Assembly: GCA_022264855.1 (NCBI GenBank)
Contig: JABYQU010000071.1
Location: forward strand, 79,421-143,420
Reading direction: 5' to 3'
DNA from: Lenzites betulinus
Lineage: Eukaryota > Basidiomycota > Agaricomycetes > Polyporales > Polyporaceae
Length of the DNA: 64,000 nucleotides
A model generated the notes under the pieces. The model had not been told where the DNA came from, made no database searches, and saw only the letters and a list, made by a program, of their open reading frames with translations. How positions within the stretch are numbered: position 1 is the stretch's first letter; each line of letters starts with the position of its first letter. Below, piece by piece: positions 1-11,600 of this stretch. The translations under genes were made by a program, and so were the position numbers.

Positions 1-3000
1 AGGTCGCGGTGTGGTCGAGGGGAGGAGAGTTTTGGATATAGGCTGACATCCGTGTCGACGACGGCGCTGCACGTGCGCCGTAAGGGCGGTTACGTAAGGT
101 GCTTTCCGGTCTGGACGCCACCGGCGCTTCGTACACAGGCGAGGGGACACGCTGATCGGACGCGGCTTGCCCCGGTCGTGGCGACTTGGCGGGCAACGCA
201 GGCGGCTCTTGACTTTCGCGCGCAGGACTGGTATGTCGTACGTGCAAGGGTGACACTGATACCGCAGCGCGGGGAGGAGGCGTGTACGGCTCAGAGTCAG
301 ACTCTGACGGCGTATCTTCCTCCTCGTCTTCCGAGGGCAGAACCTGAGGCGGAGGACCACGCCTCCGGATGGGCGCGGACGCCGCACCATCTTGTTGCTG
401 CTGCATGTGCTGCATGTAGAACAGCGCCTCGCCGGCATCGCCGAGAATATCGTCTGCCTCGCTCTTCTTTTTCAAAGGCACTGCGCCAGATGAGCGCGGG
501 GCCGAGACAGGAAGAGGGGGCGCGGGCTTGTCCCTGTCAAGCATGCCATGGCCTAGCCGGGAAGTGGGCGGTGAGATGGGCGTCGCGATGGTGTATAAAG
601 AGGTGGGTATCGAGGCCTGGGACATCGACCTGTTTGGAACGATGCGAACGGAGCCTGGGGTATCTGGCAGTGGTTGCTCCGGATCGGGCTGCTTAGACAC
701 CGGTTGTGGGGGCGTCGCAGTGCGTAGGGGTGATGCAGTGCGGGGAGGTGAGAGTGCACGAGGAGATTGGAACCGCGGAGGAGTGTTGTGGCGAGGTACA
801 GGAGATGTCGGCTTCGCAGGCGGGGGAGGAGAGGAAGGTTGTTCACTTGAAGAACGGGACGGCACATTCGCTATCGGGATGATTCGCTGGCTAAGTTTCG
901 AGTCGGGGCGCGAAACAGGGACGTGCGCGTGTGATTCGACGCTGCGCCTGCCGTACTCAGGTGGAGGGCTAGTAGCGGTAGGGCTGGTCACGAAAGGTTC
1001 GTGGAGGATGGAGGTCGACTCCTCAGGAATCGTGGCTTGAGGAGGGGAAGTGCTTGTCTGGATTTTAGTGCTCTCCTGGGACCTTCCTCCAGACAACGAC
1101 CGGCTCATAGACTCAATCGGGATGCTCCTCTCCGTGATCGGGGTAAGAGGTCGTCTGTCATGCTCGGCCGGGGCTTTGGGGGGTTCCTCATGCATTGGTG
1201 TAGAATCAAAGCTAAACGGCGGCAGCTGCATGGTAATTCCGTTAGTTGAAGGTCCCCCAGCAGTCGAAGATCCAGGCCCGAATACAGATTCTGGTTCCGG
1301 GTTGGCTTCAGGTTCACGCGGCTCGTCCGCAGCGACATGGGGAACAGGGGGCAGAATGGGTGGGGTAGCACCGGATGGACTACTACTACCTTCGGGACCG
1401 GCAGGTCCTACACCATTCATGCGGTCCACCAATATACGTTGCATTTGAGTGCGAATGGCTGAGGTGCGGTCGTCACGGGGATCCAACGTCTCCGCAAATT
1501 CACGATCCAAGAAGAGTAACTGTGATTCGCAACAAATCAGTAAATGTATGCTCGCCAGCACAGTGCAGCACCTACGTCTCTATTGGGGCCAATTGGATAC
1601 GCAAACATCATCGAGGTTGGGTCGCGGGGATCCCAGCTGTACATCCGAGGGCGACCGTACAACTCAAATGCGTCATGAATACCTGGTCGCGTGCACGAAT
1701 CAGCGCAATGCGATCCAGACCTTTGGCGGGGAACACTCACCGATGATCCATTTGAGCATCTCCGCAGCGCGCTGGTTCTGGCCCTCGAGCTCGGGCATGA
1801 CTAGCAACCATCCCTCGCGCATCTTGAGTACGCCAGCCATCTCCTCGTCCCCCAGCTGGCCCTCGAGCTTCATGAGAGTGCTCCTGCTGATCAGCTCGGG
1901 CCGTTCCGGGTATACCGCAAACGCCTGGGATACCGAGCGCATCGTGAGCAGTGACTTGCGCTTGTCCTTCGGCTTTCCAGACGGGTAGAGCTGGATCATG
2001 GGCCGCGCGGGCAGATGTGACCTCGTAGGACTCTTCTCACGCGCGAACAGGTGGGACATCCGTCTCTTCCGCGGCGCCGTGGGAGACTCTGAGCGGTCGT
2101 GTCCGACGGAGGAGATGGAGCCGTGGTCGGGGTGTCCAAGGTGGTTGCCTGCCGACACGACCATCCACAGCCGCTTCCAGTCCGTCTGGCCGGCGATGCG
2201 AATGCGTACCCAGCCCTCCAGACGTCCCGCGAGAAGGCTTGAGGGAACACTCCTGCCTGTAAATGCACGGTCCCTGATCAATTACGCATGAGTTAGACAG
2301 AGCAGAGTGGACGCACCTTCGTCCATGCTGATGCGAATCAGATGAGCAGTGTAGATCTCCTCCAGCCGTGACTTCTCCCATGCAGACAGTCGTAGAGCGG
2401 CGGTCCACTGCATTAACGCTTCCGCAGACGGACACGAGAACAGGTACAGGTTCGAGCCCGCAGTGTTGAGCGAGAGCACATTGGTATACCGTCTCTGCGG
2501 CGTCCCGGCGGACGGCGGCAGCGTGATAGTCCCTACGACGTGCACGAACTAAGCAACGAATGCCGCAGCACATCAGGACGTCGTATACGGAGAGCCATTA
2601 CAACAGTACTTACAGCATCCGTCACGTTGATATACGCCGGAGGCACCTGCTTACCCTGCTTGCTCGCCTCCCTGATTTCTTCCATGTCCCACACGCTCAG
2701 CGTCGTGCCCCCCAGCTGCCCCCAGACCTCCCGCCAGCCGTCGTCCTTGGACTTCTGGCCGTCGGGCTGTCGCTCGATACGCCGCACGAGCGGGCCCGAG
2801 AAGTACACCTTGTGCGCGTGGGCGAGCGTCAGCTGCACTACGGACCGGATTTCTGGGTGCATGGTCGGTATCGATCCCGGCGGGGCTGCGGCAGTGGTCT
2901 GTGCGCGTGCGAGCGGGGGTTCCTTCTGGAGCACGCGAGGCGAGGTCGCGATAGTTGAGTCGTCGGTGGAGGGGGCGCGTTTGGGAGGCAACGTGGACGG

Positions 3001-3393
3001 CGGACCCTGCACCGCGCCCATCTGAGACTCCGAGGTTTGTGGGGGTGATCGCGCGGGTGGAGATGCGAGCGGAGGTGTATCTTCTTGTTGCGAGGATTTG
3101 CGGGAAAAGAATGCGGAGAAAGAGGGCTTAGAACGGTGCTGGGGCTTGCCGGGCGAGCTCCCGTTAGACTTGGTGGATACATCTGTCATCCGTCGCTCTT
3201 GTGGTGGCCGCAATGGTGGGCGCGCTGACGGCTCAGGCAAGGGATCCTGCAGAGACGGTACGGGCGGAGGACATGAGAAGGAATGTGTCCGCTCGTTCTC
3301 CTCCTTCCACTGCTGGAGGCGGGCGGGCGAGACAAAGCCCTCGTTCCGGCTGTCCCAGCGCGGGCTTGCAGTCTGTCGCGGGACGGCGGTCAT
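1..3393 (-). CDS. PH-domain protein with long Pro/Ser-rich tail (3' end outside window)
   Basis: The first ATG that fits is at 3393 (MTAVPRQTASPRW). Exons read leftwards: about 3393-2617, 2548-2320, 2257-1730, 1693-1575, and a long open tail from about 1524 to the window edge. Introns have good sites, for example donor GTAAGT near 2617 and acceptor TTTACAG near 2258, and they restore one frame. The N-terminal 190 residues are Pro/Ser-rich. A PH-like fold follows (VYFSGPLVRRIE, WGQLGGTTLSVWDMEEI, LYLFSCPSAEALMQWTAALRL), then a second conserved segment (GWVRIRIAGQTDWKRLWMVV). The tail is low complexity with an MQHMQQQQ stretch. This layout resembles the fungal Skg3/Caf120 PH proteins, which are linked to bud-site and CCR4-NOT functions in yeast. 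That assignment is inference; the PH fold is the safer call. Confidence 0.72.
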
Positions 3394-3868
3394 AGTGGGT
3401 GAGGACAACGAGGATGACGACGGCGAGACATGCGCCGATGACGGCGAAAGGACAAGTTAATATTAATCCCCGTTCGCCGTTCTAGTCTGATCTCCTCCTC
3501 TCCCTCCGTTTCCCACGCACATGTACTATACCTATTCCACGTGATTGCGCTCTACGCTGAGCTCCACCTCCGCGTGCCACTCACCCGTTGCCACAACCGT
3601 TGTGTGCATGGTATGTATTCGTAGTACGAATCGTTACATCGTAGTGCCATTTGAACAGGTCGCGAGGCGGTGAAGAGATAGCCAACGTTAGCAATCTGGA
3701 CGAAAACACAATGCATAACAATAACCCCTCGTACATCCCATTTTGCGACGGATATCAATCATACATAGGTAAACTATAGGTGCGCCTTCGTGGCCGCTAT
3801 TTGCAGCACCCTAAAATCGCGCCACGTTCAGCCTGAGTCCAGCACACTAAACAGCCCATAAAAGCAAC
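3394..3868. other. Intergenic, no gene seen
   Basis: This 475-base stretch lies between the start of the PH-domain gene and the stop of the MDR reductase gene. It should hold the promoter of the former and the 3' UTR of the latter. I see no supported coding exon. Confidence 0.6.
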
Positions 3869-5253
3869 TCACAGCTTTCCGGTGTTCCCGCCCGAAAACA
3901 GCAGGTTCAACGCGTCGGGCGCGTTCTCCAAACCCTTTACAACGTGGAAGCGCCGCTTCAGGCTGCCCTCCTCCAACCACGCGGCGAGTTCCTTGATTGC
4001 ATCGCCCCAACGTGAGCGGTAGTCCAGACTGCAGCATAGTAAGTACACCGGAAACGAGAAGGGTGGAGAGTGGACACTAACACAATGAAGCCCTCCATTC
4101 TTGCGCGTTGCGAGATCAGGTTGGCATATCTCGTGAGACCCTTGGGCTTGCCGACGTCTATGAAGAGACATTAGAGTCGTCAGGAGTGACGTTCAAGATT
4201 AATCCTTACTATAATCAGAGATGGCACCTGTTGCAAAACAGTAAGCATTCCCACCTCACGCTATACATATAAACAAACTGACCGCAGAGCACGATTCTCG
4301 CATTCTGCTTCAGCCGCGAGAGCATGAAGTCGAGCATGTCGCCACCGACATTGTCGAAGTAAACGTCGAAATATCCGACGGCCTTGCGGAAGTCGTTGTG
4401 GAACGTCGGGCTCTTGTAGTTGAACGCCTTGTCGACACCGATATCCTTCTCGAGCCAGTCGATCTTGTCCTGCGAGCCCGCGATCGCGTACACCTTCGCG
4501 CCCTTCTTCTTGCCGATCTGGCATACGATGGAGCCTGTTGCGCCTGCCGCGCCGGAGACAACGAGGGTCTCGCCCGCCTTGATCTTGCCGACGTCGAGGA
4601 GACCCTATTGATCAAATGGAGTTAAACCCTAGCACTAAACGCGTGATGTTCAGAAGCAAACTGACGAAGTACGCAGTCAGCCCTAGAGAGGGTTATTATT
4701 AGTATATGGTACATAGTATGCCCTACAAACTCGGACACGTACCCGTCCCGCCGAGTGGTCCCAGGTAGTCGAGCACATCCAGACCAGGGTGCGTTCTATC
4801 ATCCGAGGTCAGCGAGTCTCCTAACAAGCCGCACATACGCCACACTCACTGGACCTTCTCCGCGACCCTGTCATCAAACACGCCGTACTCCGTCCAGCCT
4901 GCCGTACACCTTCACGTCAGCTTAGATCCATATAGAAATGCCTCAAACGTACCGAATGTCCCGGTAACAATGTCGCCCGCAGCGAACGCGCTGCCCGGGC
5001 CAGTCTCCACGACCTCCCCGAGGACAAGCGCGCGCATGACCTCCCCGATCTGCACCGGGGGGAGGTAGTTGCGCTTGTCGTTGAGCCAGCCGCGCATGGC
5101 GGGGTCGATGGATGCGTAGAGCGACTTGACGAGGATCTGGCCCTTGCCGGGCTTGAGGTCGAAGGGCACGACCTCGCGCTTGAACGTGTTCGCGTTCACC
5201 GCGCCCGTCGGACGCTCTGCGAGCGTGATATTCACGTAGGTTGACGGGGGCAT
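3869..5253 (-). CDS. NADP-dependent medium-chain reductase, alkenal/prostaglandin reductase type
   Basis: ATG at 5253 (MPPSTYVNITLAERP) and TGA at 3869-3871. Exon 1 (5253-4953) carries the N-terminal GroES-like part, including SIDPAMRGWLNDKRNY, which is typical of the zinc-free LTB4DH/PTGR branch. The next exon starts at 4898 (GWTEYGVFDDRVAEKVQ). The Rossmann part has TLVVSGAAGATGSIVCQIGK, the YAIAGSQDK strand and FDVYFDNVGGDMLD. The last exon ends with the family's amphipathic tail (DAIKELAAWLEEG, VVKGLENAPDALNLLFSG). About five to six short introns bring the protein to roughly 340 residues, the normal family length. The family reduces the carbon-carbon double bond of alpha,beta-unsaturated aldehydes or ketones with NADPH in the cytosol. 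The true substrate cannot be read here. It is divergent from the citrate synthase gene. Confidence 0.88.
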
Positions 5254-5677
5254 GGTGCGTTAGTGGTTAGTTGAGTTGTGGATGGTCAGGGTGGTATGCA
5301 AGAGCAAGTTGAAGAGGGGTTGGACGTCTCGATGTACCCGAGGTACCCCGGCCGGCTCGGGGTTTGGGGTAGGCCGATCATCAATGTCATGGAGCTGTTT
5401 ACCGGGCCAAGATGATCATGGGTGTTCACGAGAGCTCTTGCAGGCGACTACCGGGTACGCAATCACCTGCAGGGCATTAATAAGTGAACGCAATGTTGGA
5501 CTCGGAGAGAGAGCAAGATCCGAAGCGCTCGACAACTTCAAGGACATGTGAAAACACCTTGAAACCCGACCGCTTCGTTCCTGGTACTTACCACCGGCAA
5601 CTTGCAAGGTGCCTATACATACACATCCTGCGTAAGCTCGCAGTACCAGTGCTCGTTTCCTTTCTGCTATCGTCATC
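5254..5677. promoter_or_regulatory. Divergent promoter region, reductase / citrate synthase
   Basis: This 424-base spacer lies between two divergent starts (5253 minus, 5678 plus). No gene is supported in it. It must contain both promoters, but I see no clear TATA box. Confidence 0.5.
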
Positions 5678-8600
5678 ATGGGCCGCCCCACGCCGTCTGC
5701 CCAGCCCGAGGACAGCTTGACCGTCCGCGACAACCGCACGGGAAAGGTCTACACAGTGCCGTGAGTGTGCCCCACAGACAGCCTGCGTGAAGGTGAACGG
5801 TTCATGACGTGGACGTGAATGCAGCATTGCAGACAATGCGATATCTGCGACGGCCTTCAAGGCCATGGCGGCCCCGCGGAAGCCGGGCGAGCGGGAGGAG
5901 AACGAGACCGAGAAGGGGCTGCGCGTGCAGGACAAGGGCTTCCTGAACACTGCTGTCATTCGCAGCGAGATCACGTACATTGACGGAGATGCTGGAGGTA
6001 CGCCTTAACATGTGTGGGGAGTTGCAACGTGGAGCTCATGCGTTATGTGATACGGCTACGCCGGGGTAGACGCCGAAGCGCGGTATTTAGCGGAAAATGT
6101 ACCAACTCGAAGCTGGGGAGCGTCCCCGTCGAGTGGCACCTATATATATGTTTGCGCGATACGTACATGAGGAAACCGTTCGTACATACATGAGATGCGC
6201 GCGACTGGCGCGCGACGTCAGGCTAAGGGCTCGTACAGTGGGCAAAGGGGAGACGCGCCTAGTAGGCGCGTCGAATAACTAAAATAAAGTAAAGTAAAAA
6301 GACGCCGGTTCCTTGTCCGTAACATCACCCCCCCCTCAATCATCGCGTCCTCGCGATCAGTCTCCGCGTTCCTCGTCTCCTGTTCGCCGCGCCGGCGGGA
6401 TTCGGATGAACGGCGCTCGGGGTGCGGTCGGGAACCGCCGGTAGAAGTTCGTGATATGGGGTGTCAGCTCCGGCGTGCGTGGTTCCCAAGTGGCCTCTGC
6501 TCGAGCGCGGTTCTTCCATTTGACGTAGTAGACCACGGTCCCATTCTCCCATTTCGAATCCAATATCTCTTCGGCCTCTAGGCCCGGGGCGACCAAGTCG
6601 GGGATTGGCAGGTCGCGTACCTGATTCGGGAATTCGGGCGCGTGCGCGGGCGTCAGGAGGACCTCATTGAACACCGGGTGAATCCTGCGCCACTGCGCGG
6701 GTAAGTCGAGTCGGTATGCCCCTTCCCCCACCTTCTCGACAACCTTGAACGGGCCGTACCGACGGTCCTCCATCTTCTTGGTCGGTCGTTCCGTTCGGAT
6801 GTTGTAAGCCTCCAAGTACACCCAACTCCCGGACTGGTAGCTGCGAGATTCTCCCCGATGCTGATCGTAGCGTCGCTTCATCGCTTCTTGGCTGATGGTG
6901 ATGGCCGCCGAAGCCTCCTCTTGGATTTCCTTCATCCGCGCTACGAACTGAGTCACTGACTCGGTTTTCACCGGTCCGGGTGCCTCGACCCCTGTGTACG
7001 GGTGCCTGCCGTGCGTCATGTAAAACGGCGAGAATCCAGTTGCCGAGTGTTCGCGGATTCGATAGGAATATGCGGCGAGTGGGAGCCAAGATACCCAGTC
7101 CGATTGGCGGTAGTTCACGAAGATCCGTAGGTAGTTCTCAATTTCTTGATTGAGCCGCTCTGTCTGTCCGTCTGTCTGAGGGTGGTACGCTGTGCTGAGG
7201 TTCCGCTCAATCCCGAGCTTTCGATAGAGATCGCTCGTGAGCTGGGCTGCGAATTGCGGACCGCGATCCGACGTGATGCGCTTCGGGAGTCCGTGCATGG
7301 CTACTACATGTCGTATGAGTAGATTGGTGTACCCTTCCGCCGTTAGGCTCTTTGTGCACGGGACTGGGATGTAGTCTTTCGACTTCATGCAGCAGATCAT
7401 CAGTATGGCGTCATGGCCTTGGCAGGCCGGAAGATCGGTGATCAGATCTACTGAGATGTACTCCCAATTCCATTCCGCGATCGGGTTCGGGTGTAGTGGG
7501 GCCGCGCGCGGTCGGTGGTCTATTTTGGTCCGCTGACAGACCGCGCAGCCCTTGACGTAGGCCTGGACATCTCGTCGGATTGAGGGCCACCAATAGGAGC
7601 GCTGGATCAGCTCTTGTGTCTTCGATCGACCGGGATGTCCTGCTGTGATAGAGTCGTGATGCGACGCGATCACGTGTCCGCGCAATTCCTTATTCGGCGG
7701 TATCACTATCCTCCCCCCTCTCCAGATCAGGCCGTCCTCGGCCTTCCGGTATTCCGTGTCCCCTGCGGCTAGCTTATTCCGTACGGAATTTTCCAGTTCC
7801 TCTCCTGCCTCCCGAATGCGTGCCTGTATACGGTCCGACCCCTCTACTATCACGCGAAACCATTCCTCTCGTAGCGCGATTACTTCTTCCTCGTTGTGCT
7901 GTCCCTCGTCGTGATCGACTCGTCGCGACAACGCGTCGGCCTTGCCCATGCTGGATCCGGGTCGATGTATGAGTGTGAAATCATAGTTCTGCAGCTCCAC
8001 CGCCCATCGGGCCTGTCTTGGATTGAGTCGCTGGGGCTGGCGAAAGTAGCCGAGGTTCTTGTGATCTGAGTGGATCTCAAACGTGTGTTTGGCGCCCGCG
8101 AGAAAATGCCGCCACTCGTCCAATGACGCAATTACTGCTAGTAGCTCCCGATCCCAAATCTGATAGTTCTTCTCTGCCGGACTTAGCGCTCGCGAAAGGT
8201 ACGCGATGGTGCGCCATTTGCCGTCCTGTTTCTGCGCGAGTTCTGCCCCTACTGCATAGTTGGAGGCGTCGCATTGGACTCGGAACGGGTCGTCATCGTT
8301 CGGGATCGCGAGGACGGGTGCTGTCGTCATGGCGCGCTTCAGGCTTTCAAACGCCGTTTCCTGCTCCTCCCCCCATGTCCATGCTCCTTGTCCCGTGAGT
8401 CTGTGGAGCGGAGTGGCGATCTTTGCAAATCCGGCGACGAACCGTCGATAGAAGTTCGCGAAGCCTAAGAACGACTGTAGTTCTTTTTTGTTCGCTGGTC
8501 TCGGCCAATCGGCTACCCCTGCGACCTTTCCGGGGTCCATCTTCACTATTCCCGCACCAATGATATGTCCGAGATATTCCGTCTCCGCCGTTTCGAACTC

Positions 8601-11600
8601 GCACTTCTCGGGTTTGCACGTGAGCTTATTGTCCCGTAGAATTTGTAGTACTTGGCGGACTACACGGCGGTGCTCGTCGAGGGTTTTGGTAAAGACTAGG
8701 ATGTCGTCCAGGTACACAATCACTTTCCCTTGCAAGATGAGATCTCGGAACAGGTCGTTCATCATCATCTGGAATGTGGCGGGACTATTTGATAGACCGA
8801 AGAACATTACGAGGGGTTCGAAGAGTCCGCGGTTCGTGAGGAATGCCGCTTTTTCCTCGTCACCCTCGCGCATGCGTACGTTGTTATATCCCCACCGAAT
8901 ATCCATCTTGGTGTACAGTCGCGCGTCCTTCAGACGATCCAGTAGTTCGGAGATGAGCGGTAATGGGTACTTGTTCTTCTTCGTCAGGGCGTTCAGTCTG
9001 CGATAGTCCTGTACAGGCCTAAGGTTGCCATCTTTCTTTTTCACAAAGAAGAACGGCGCGCCCCATGGAGATTTCGATGGTCGAATACGCCCCGATCGCA
9101 GATTATCCTCCAAGAACTCGTCAAGCGCCGCCTGCTGTTCCCGATTCATCGGGTAGAGTTTGCCGCTGTACGGCTGTGCGTCGGGTGTCAGCTCGATGAC
9201 GTGATCGTACGGGCGGTGTTTGGGCAGTTCGTTGAAGGCTGATTCGGCGAATACGTCTGCGAAGTCTCGATACTGCGGGGGTACTAGCTGTTCGAATGTC
9301 TTTTGACCCCTGTCCCGGTTCTGTTCGATAGCGATGTCGGTCGCAATTGTACTTCGGGCTCGCAGATGGACCGCGTTCAGTCGTTCCGCGCGCGCGCGCA
9401 GGAATCTTCTCGTGTCTAGCGCAAATAGTCTCTCCCCCTCCTCCAGGACCTGCTCGCACGTGTCCGGGCACCGAGAGAAATTGATTGTCTTGGCTTGCCA
9501 GTCAATGCGCGGGTTGTGATGTCGAATCCATTCGTGCCCCAAGAATATGTCTGATTTCCCGAGTTCGGTGATCAAAAAGCTCATCCGCTCCCGATGATCG
9601 CCGATCTGAACTGATGCCTCGACTGCGTGCGTGATTCGTCCGCCTGCGTTCACCGTTCCGTCTGCGTTGTAGACTTCGATTGGGTTCTGGAGCGTGCGCA
9701 TGTCCAGCGCGTGTCTGATAGCAAAGTCTCGGTGCATGCAAGAGCCGGTGCTCCCTGAGTCCAACAACGCCACTGCGTCCACACTCCTCCCTGCCTCCGG
9801 AACGTGTATCGTAAGGGGTAAGTCCATCTGCCGGTGCGTGCCTCGTGCTCTAACTAATAAAAACTTCTTAGGTTCCTCCGGTAGCATAGTATGTACTGTA
9901 GGGGTTTTCATGTACGCCGCACTCGGACGCGTATCTACTTTTTTTGTTTTTATTTCGAATGCTTTTCGTTCTTTTTTGTGTGTTTTAGTGGAAAGCGATT
10001 CTTCTGCCGGAACTCGTACATAGGTTACATCCGATTGCTCAGTACTCGAGACATGGTTAAGAACATGGATATTTACAGAGTTATCTACTGGCTCTTCGAT
10101 CTCCAGGCATGCGTAGCGATTATATTGTGGCGCCGATCGTGATGCGGTCACGCCGGGCCTGATCCAAAACCCGCCCTTCGGAAACTCTCCGGCTCCTCTG
10201 TCGCCCAGGCCCTCATCATTTCCGCCAGCTCCTCGCTCGTCATTCCCCGGAACCGCTGGGTCGGCGCGGGCGCGGGCGCGGGTACGGGTGCGGGTGCGCG
10301 CTGGAGTTGCGCGGGGGGGCGGTGCCATCCGTTTTGGCAGCCCGGGGCGGGCTGTCCTCGTCGCCCTCCGCAGCGCCAACATTGTCCCGTGCGGGTGCGG
10401 TCGATCTCCATGGGTTGGCCGAGGCCGCCGTACGTGACGCCTGTCCCGTCGGCTCGCGCCGCGTTTGATCCCGTCGCGTTGCCTGCGTTCCATATCGGCG
10501 CGCCCGTCGGGATTGGCGGACCGCGCGGCGGGTGAGCGTTCCGATGTGGCGGCCCTTGCTGGGGTGCTCGCGACTTCCGGCTCTGGATGATCGCCTGTTC
10601 GCGTAGGTAATTGTCGTCGAGTTGATTAACTGCCTTCTTCCAGCCCTCGTACGTAGTGGGCATATTGATCTGATTGTGGATCGCCTGTCGGAACCGGTCA
10701 CAGATCGCGTCCTTCATGTACTCCAGGACCATTCTGTCGTCCTCCTCCATACCGGCGAGCCAGATTAGTTTTTCGTATTCTTGGAAAAACTCGGCGGCGT
10801 GGCCTTCCTTCTGCCGGAGGTCGCGCATCCGTTGGAGTGCTGAGTGCTCCCCGACGCGATCGGTGTACGCCAGATCGAGGTCCTTCCACACTTGTTTGAG
10901 GGTCTTCTCCCATAGCCGAGTCTCGCTGTTGAAGTGCTGGTCGGTATACGCATTGACCCATTCGTCGACGTTTGGGCCTCGGATGAAGCTGAGGATCACT
11001 GCGATCAGTTCGTTCGGGGTGGCCTGCGTGTGAACCGCCAGGTAGCGCTCCATCTGGCTCTTCCATGTGCGATAGAGCGTGCGATCGCCTGCGAACGGAT
11101 CAGGGTCTCGGAGGCGTAGGCGTTGGCGGTGTTCGGGCGCGGCGGGGTTCGGCGTCGCTGGTCCCTGGGGTAGATTGCCGACGATTCCCGCCACTAGTGC
11201 CTGCAGTTGCTCGCCTGAGAGGCCTAGGAATTGCTGGATGATCGGGGTCGGCTGTCCCTGCTGCTCCTGCGGCGGGGGGTATGGTTGTGCTCATTGTATC
11301 CTTGGTCCATGTTCGGGGGACGTTACTTCTTCGAGATCGCGGGACGCGTTTCTGTGCGGCCGTAGGCCTGTCCCCCGTATCACCGCACTTCCGCGCGCCC
11401 GTTGAGATGCTTGATCCGAACGTCGGGGTCCTCTTTCTTCGCTCCCGAGGTCACGTCTCCCTCGCAGAGTAGTAGTAGGTATGATGGGGAGCCTTCGTTC
11501 GTGTGCGCAGTTGTGCACCGCCGCCAGGGACCGGGTTAGGGTCTTTGCAGGTCGGTGAGAAGCGACCGTACCCGGGGGTGCCGGGGTTTACCGAGAAGCC

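Noticed and set aside
6097..6282. Identical 61-codon frame in both LTRs
   Set aside because: It is explained by LTR identity. It lies antisense to the element and has no protein-like features.
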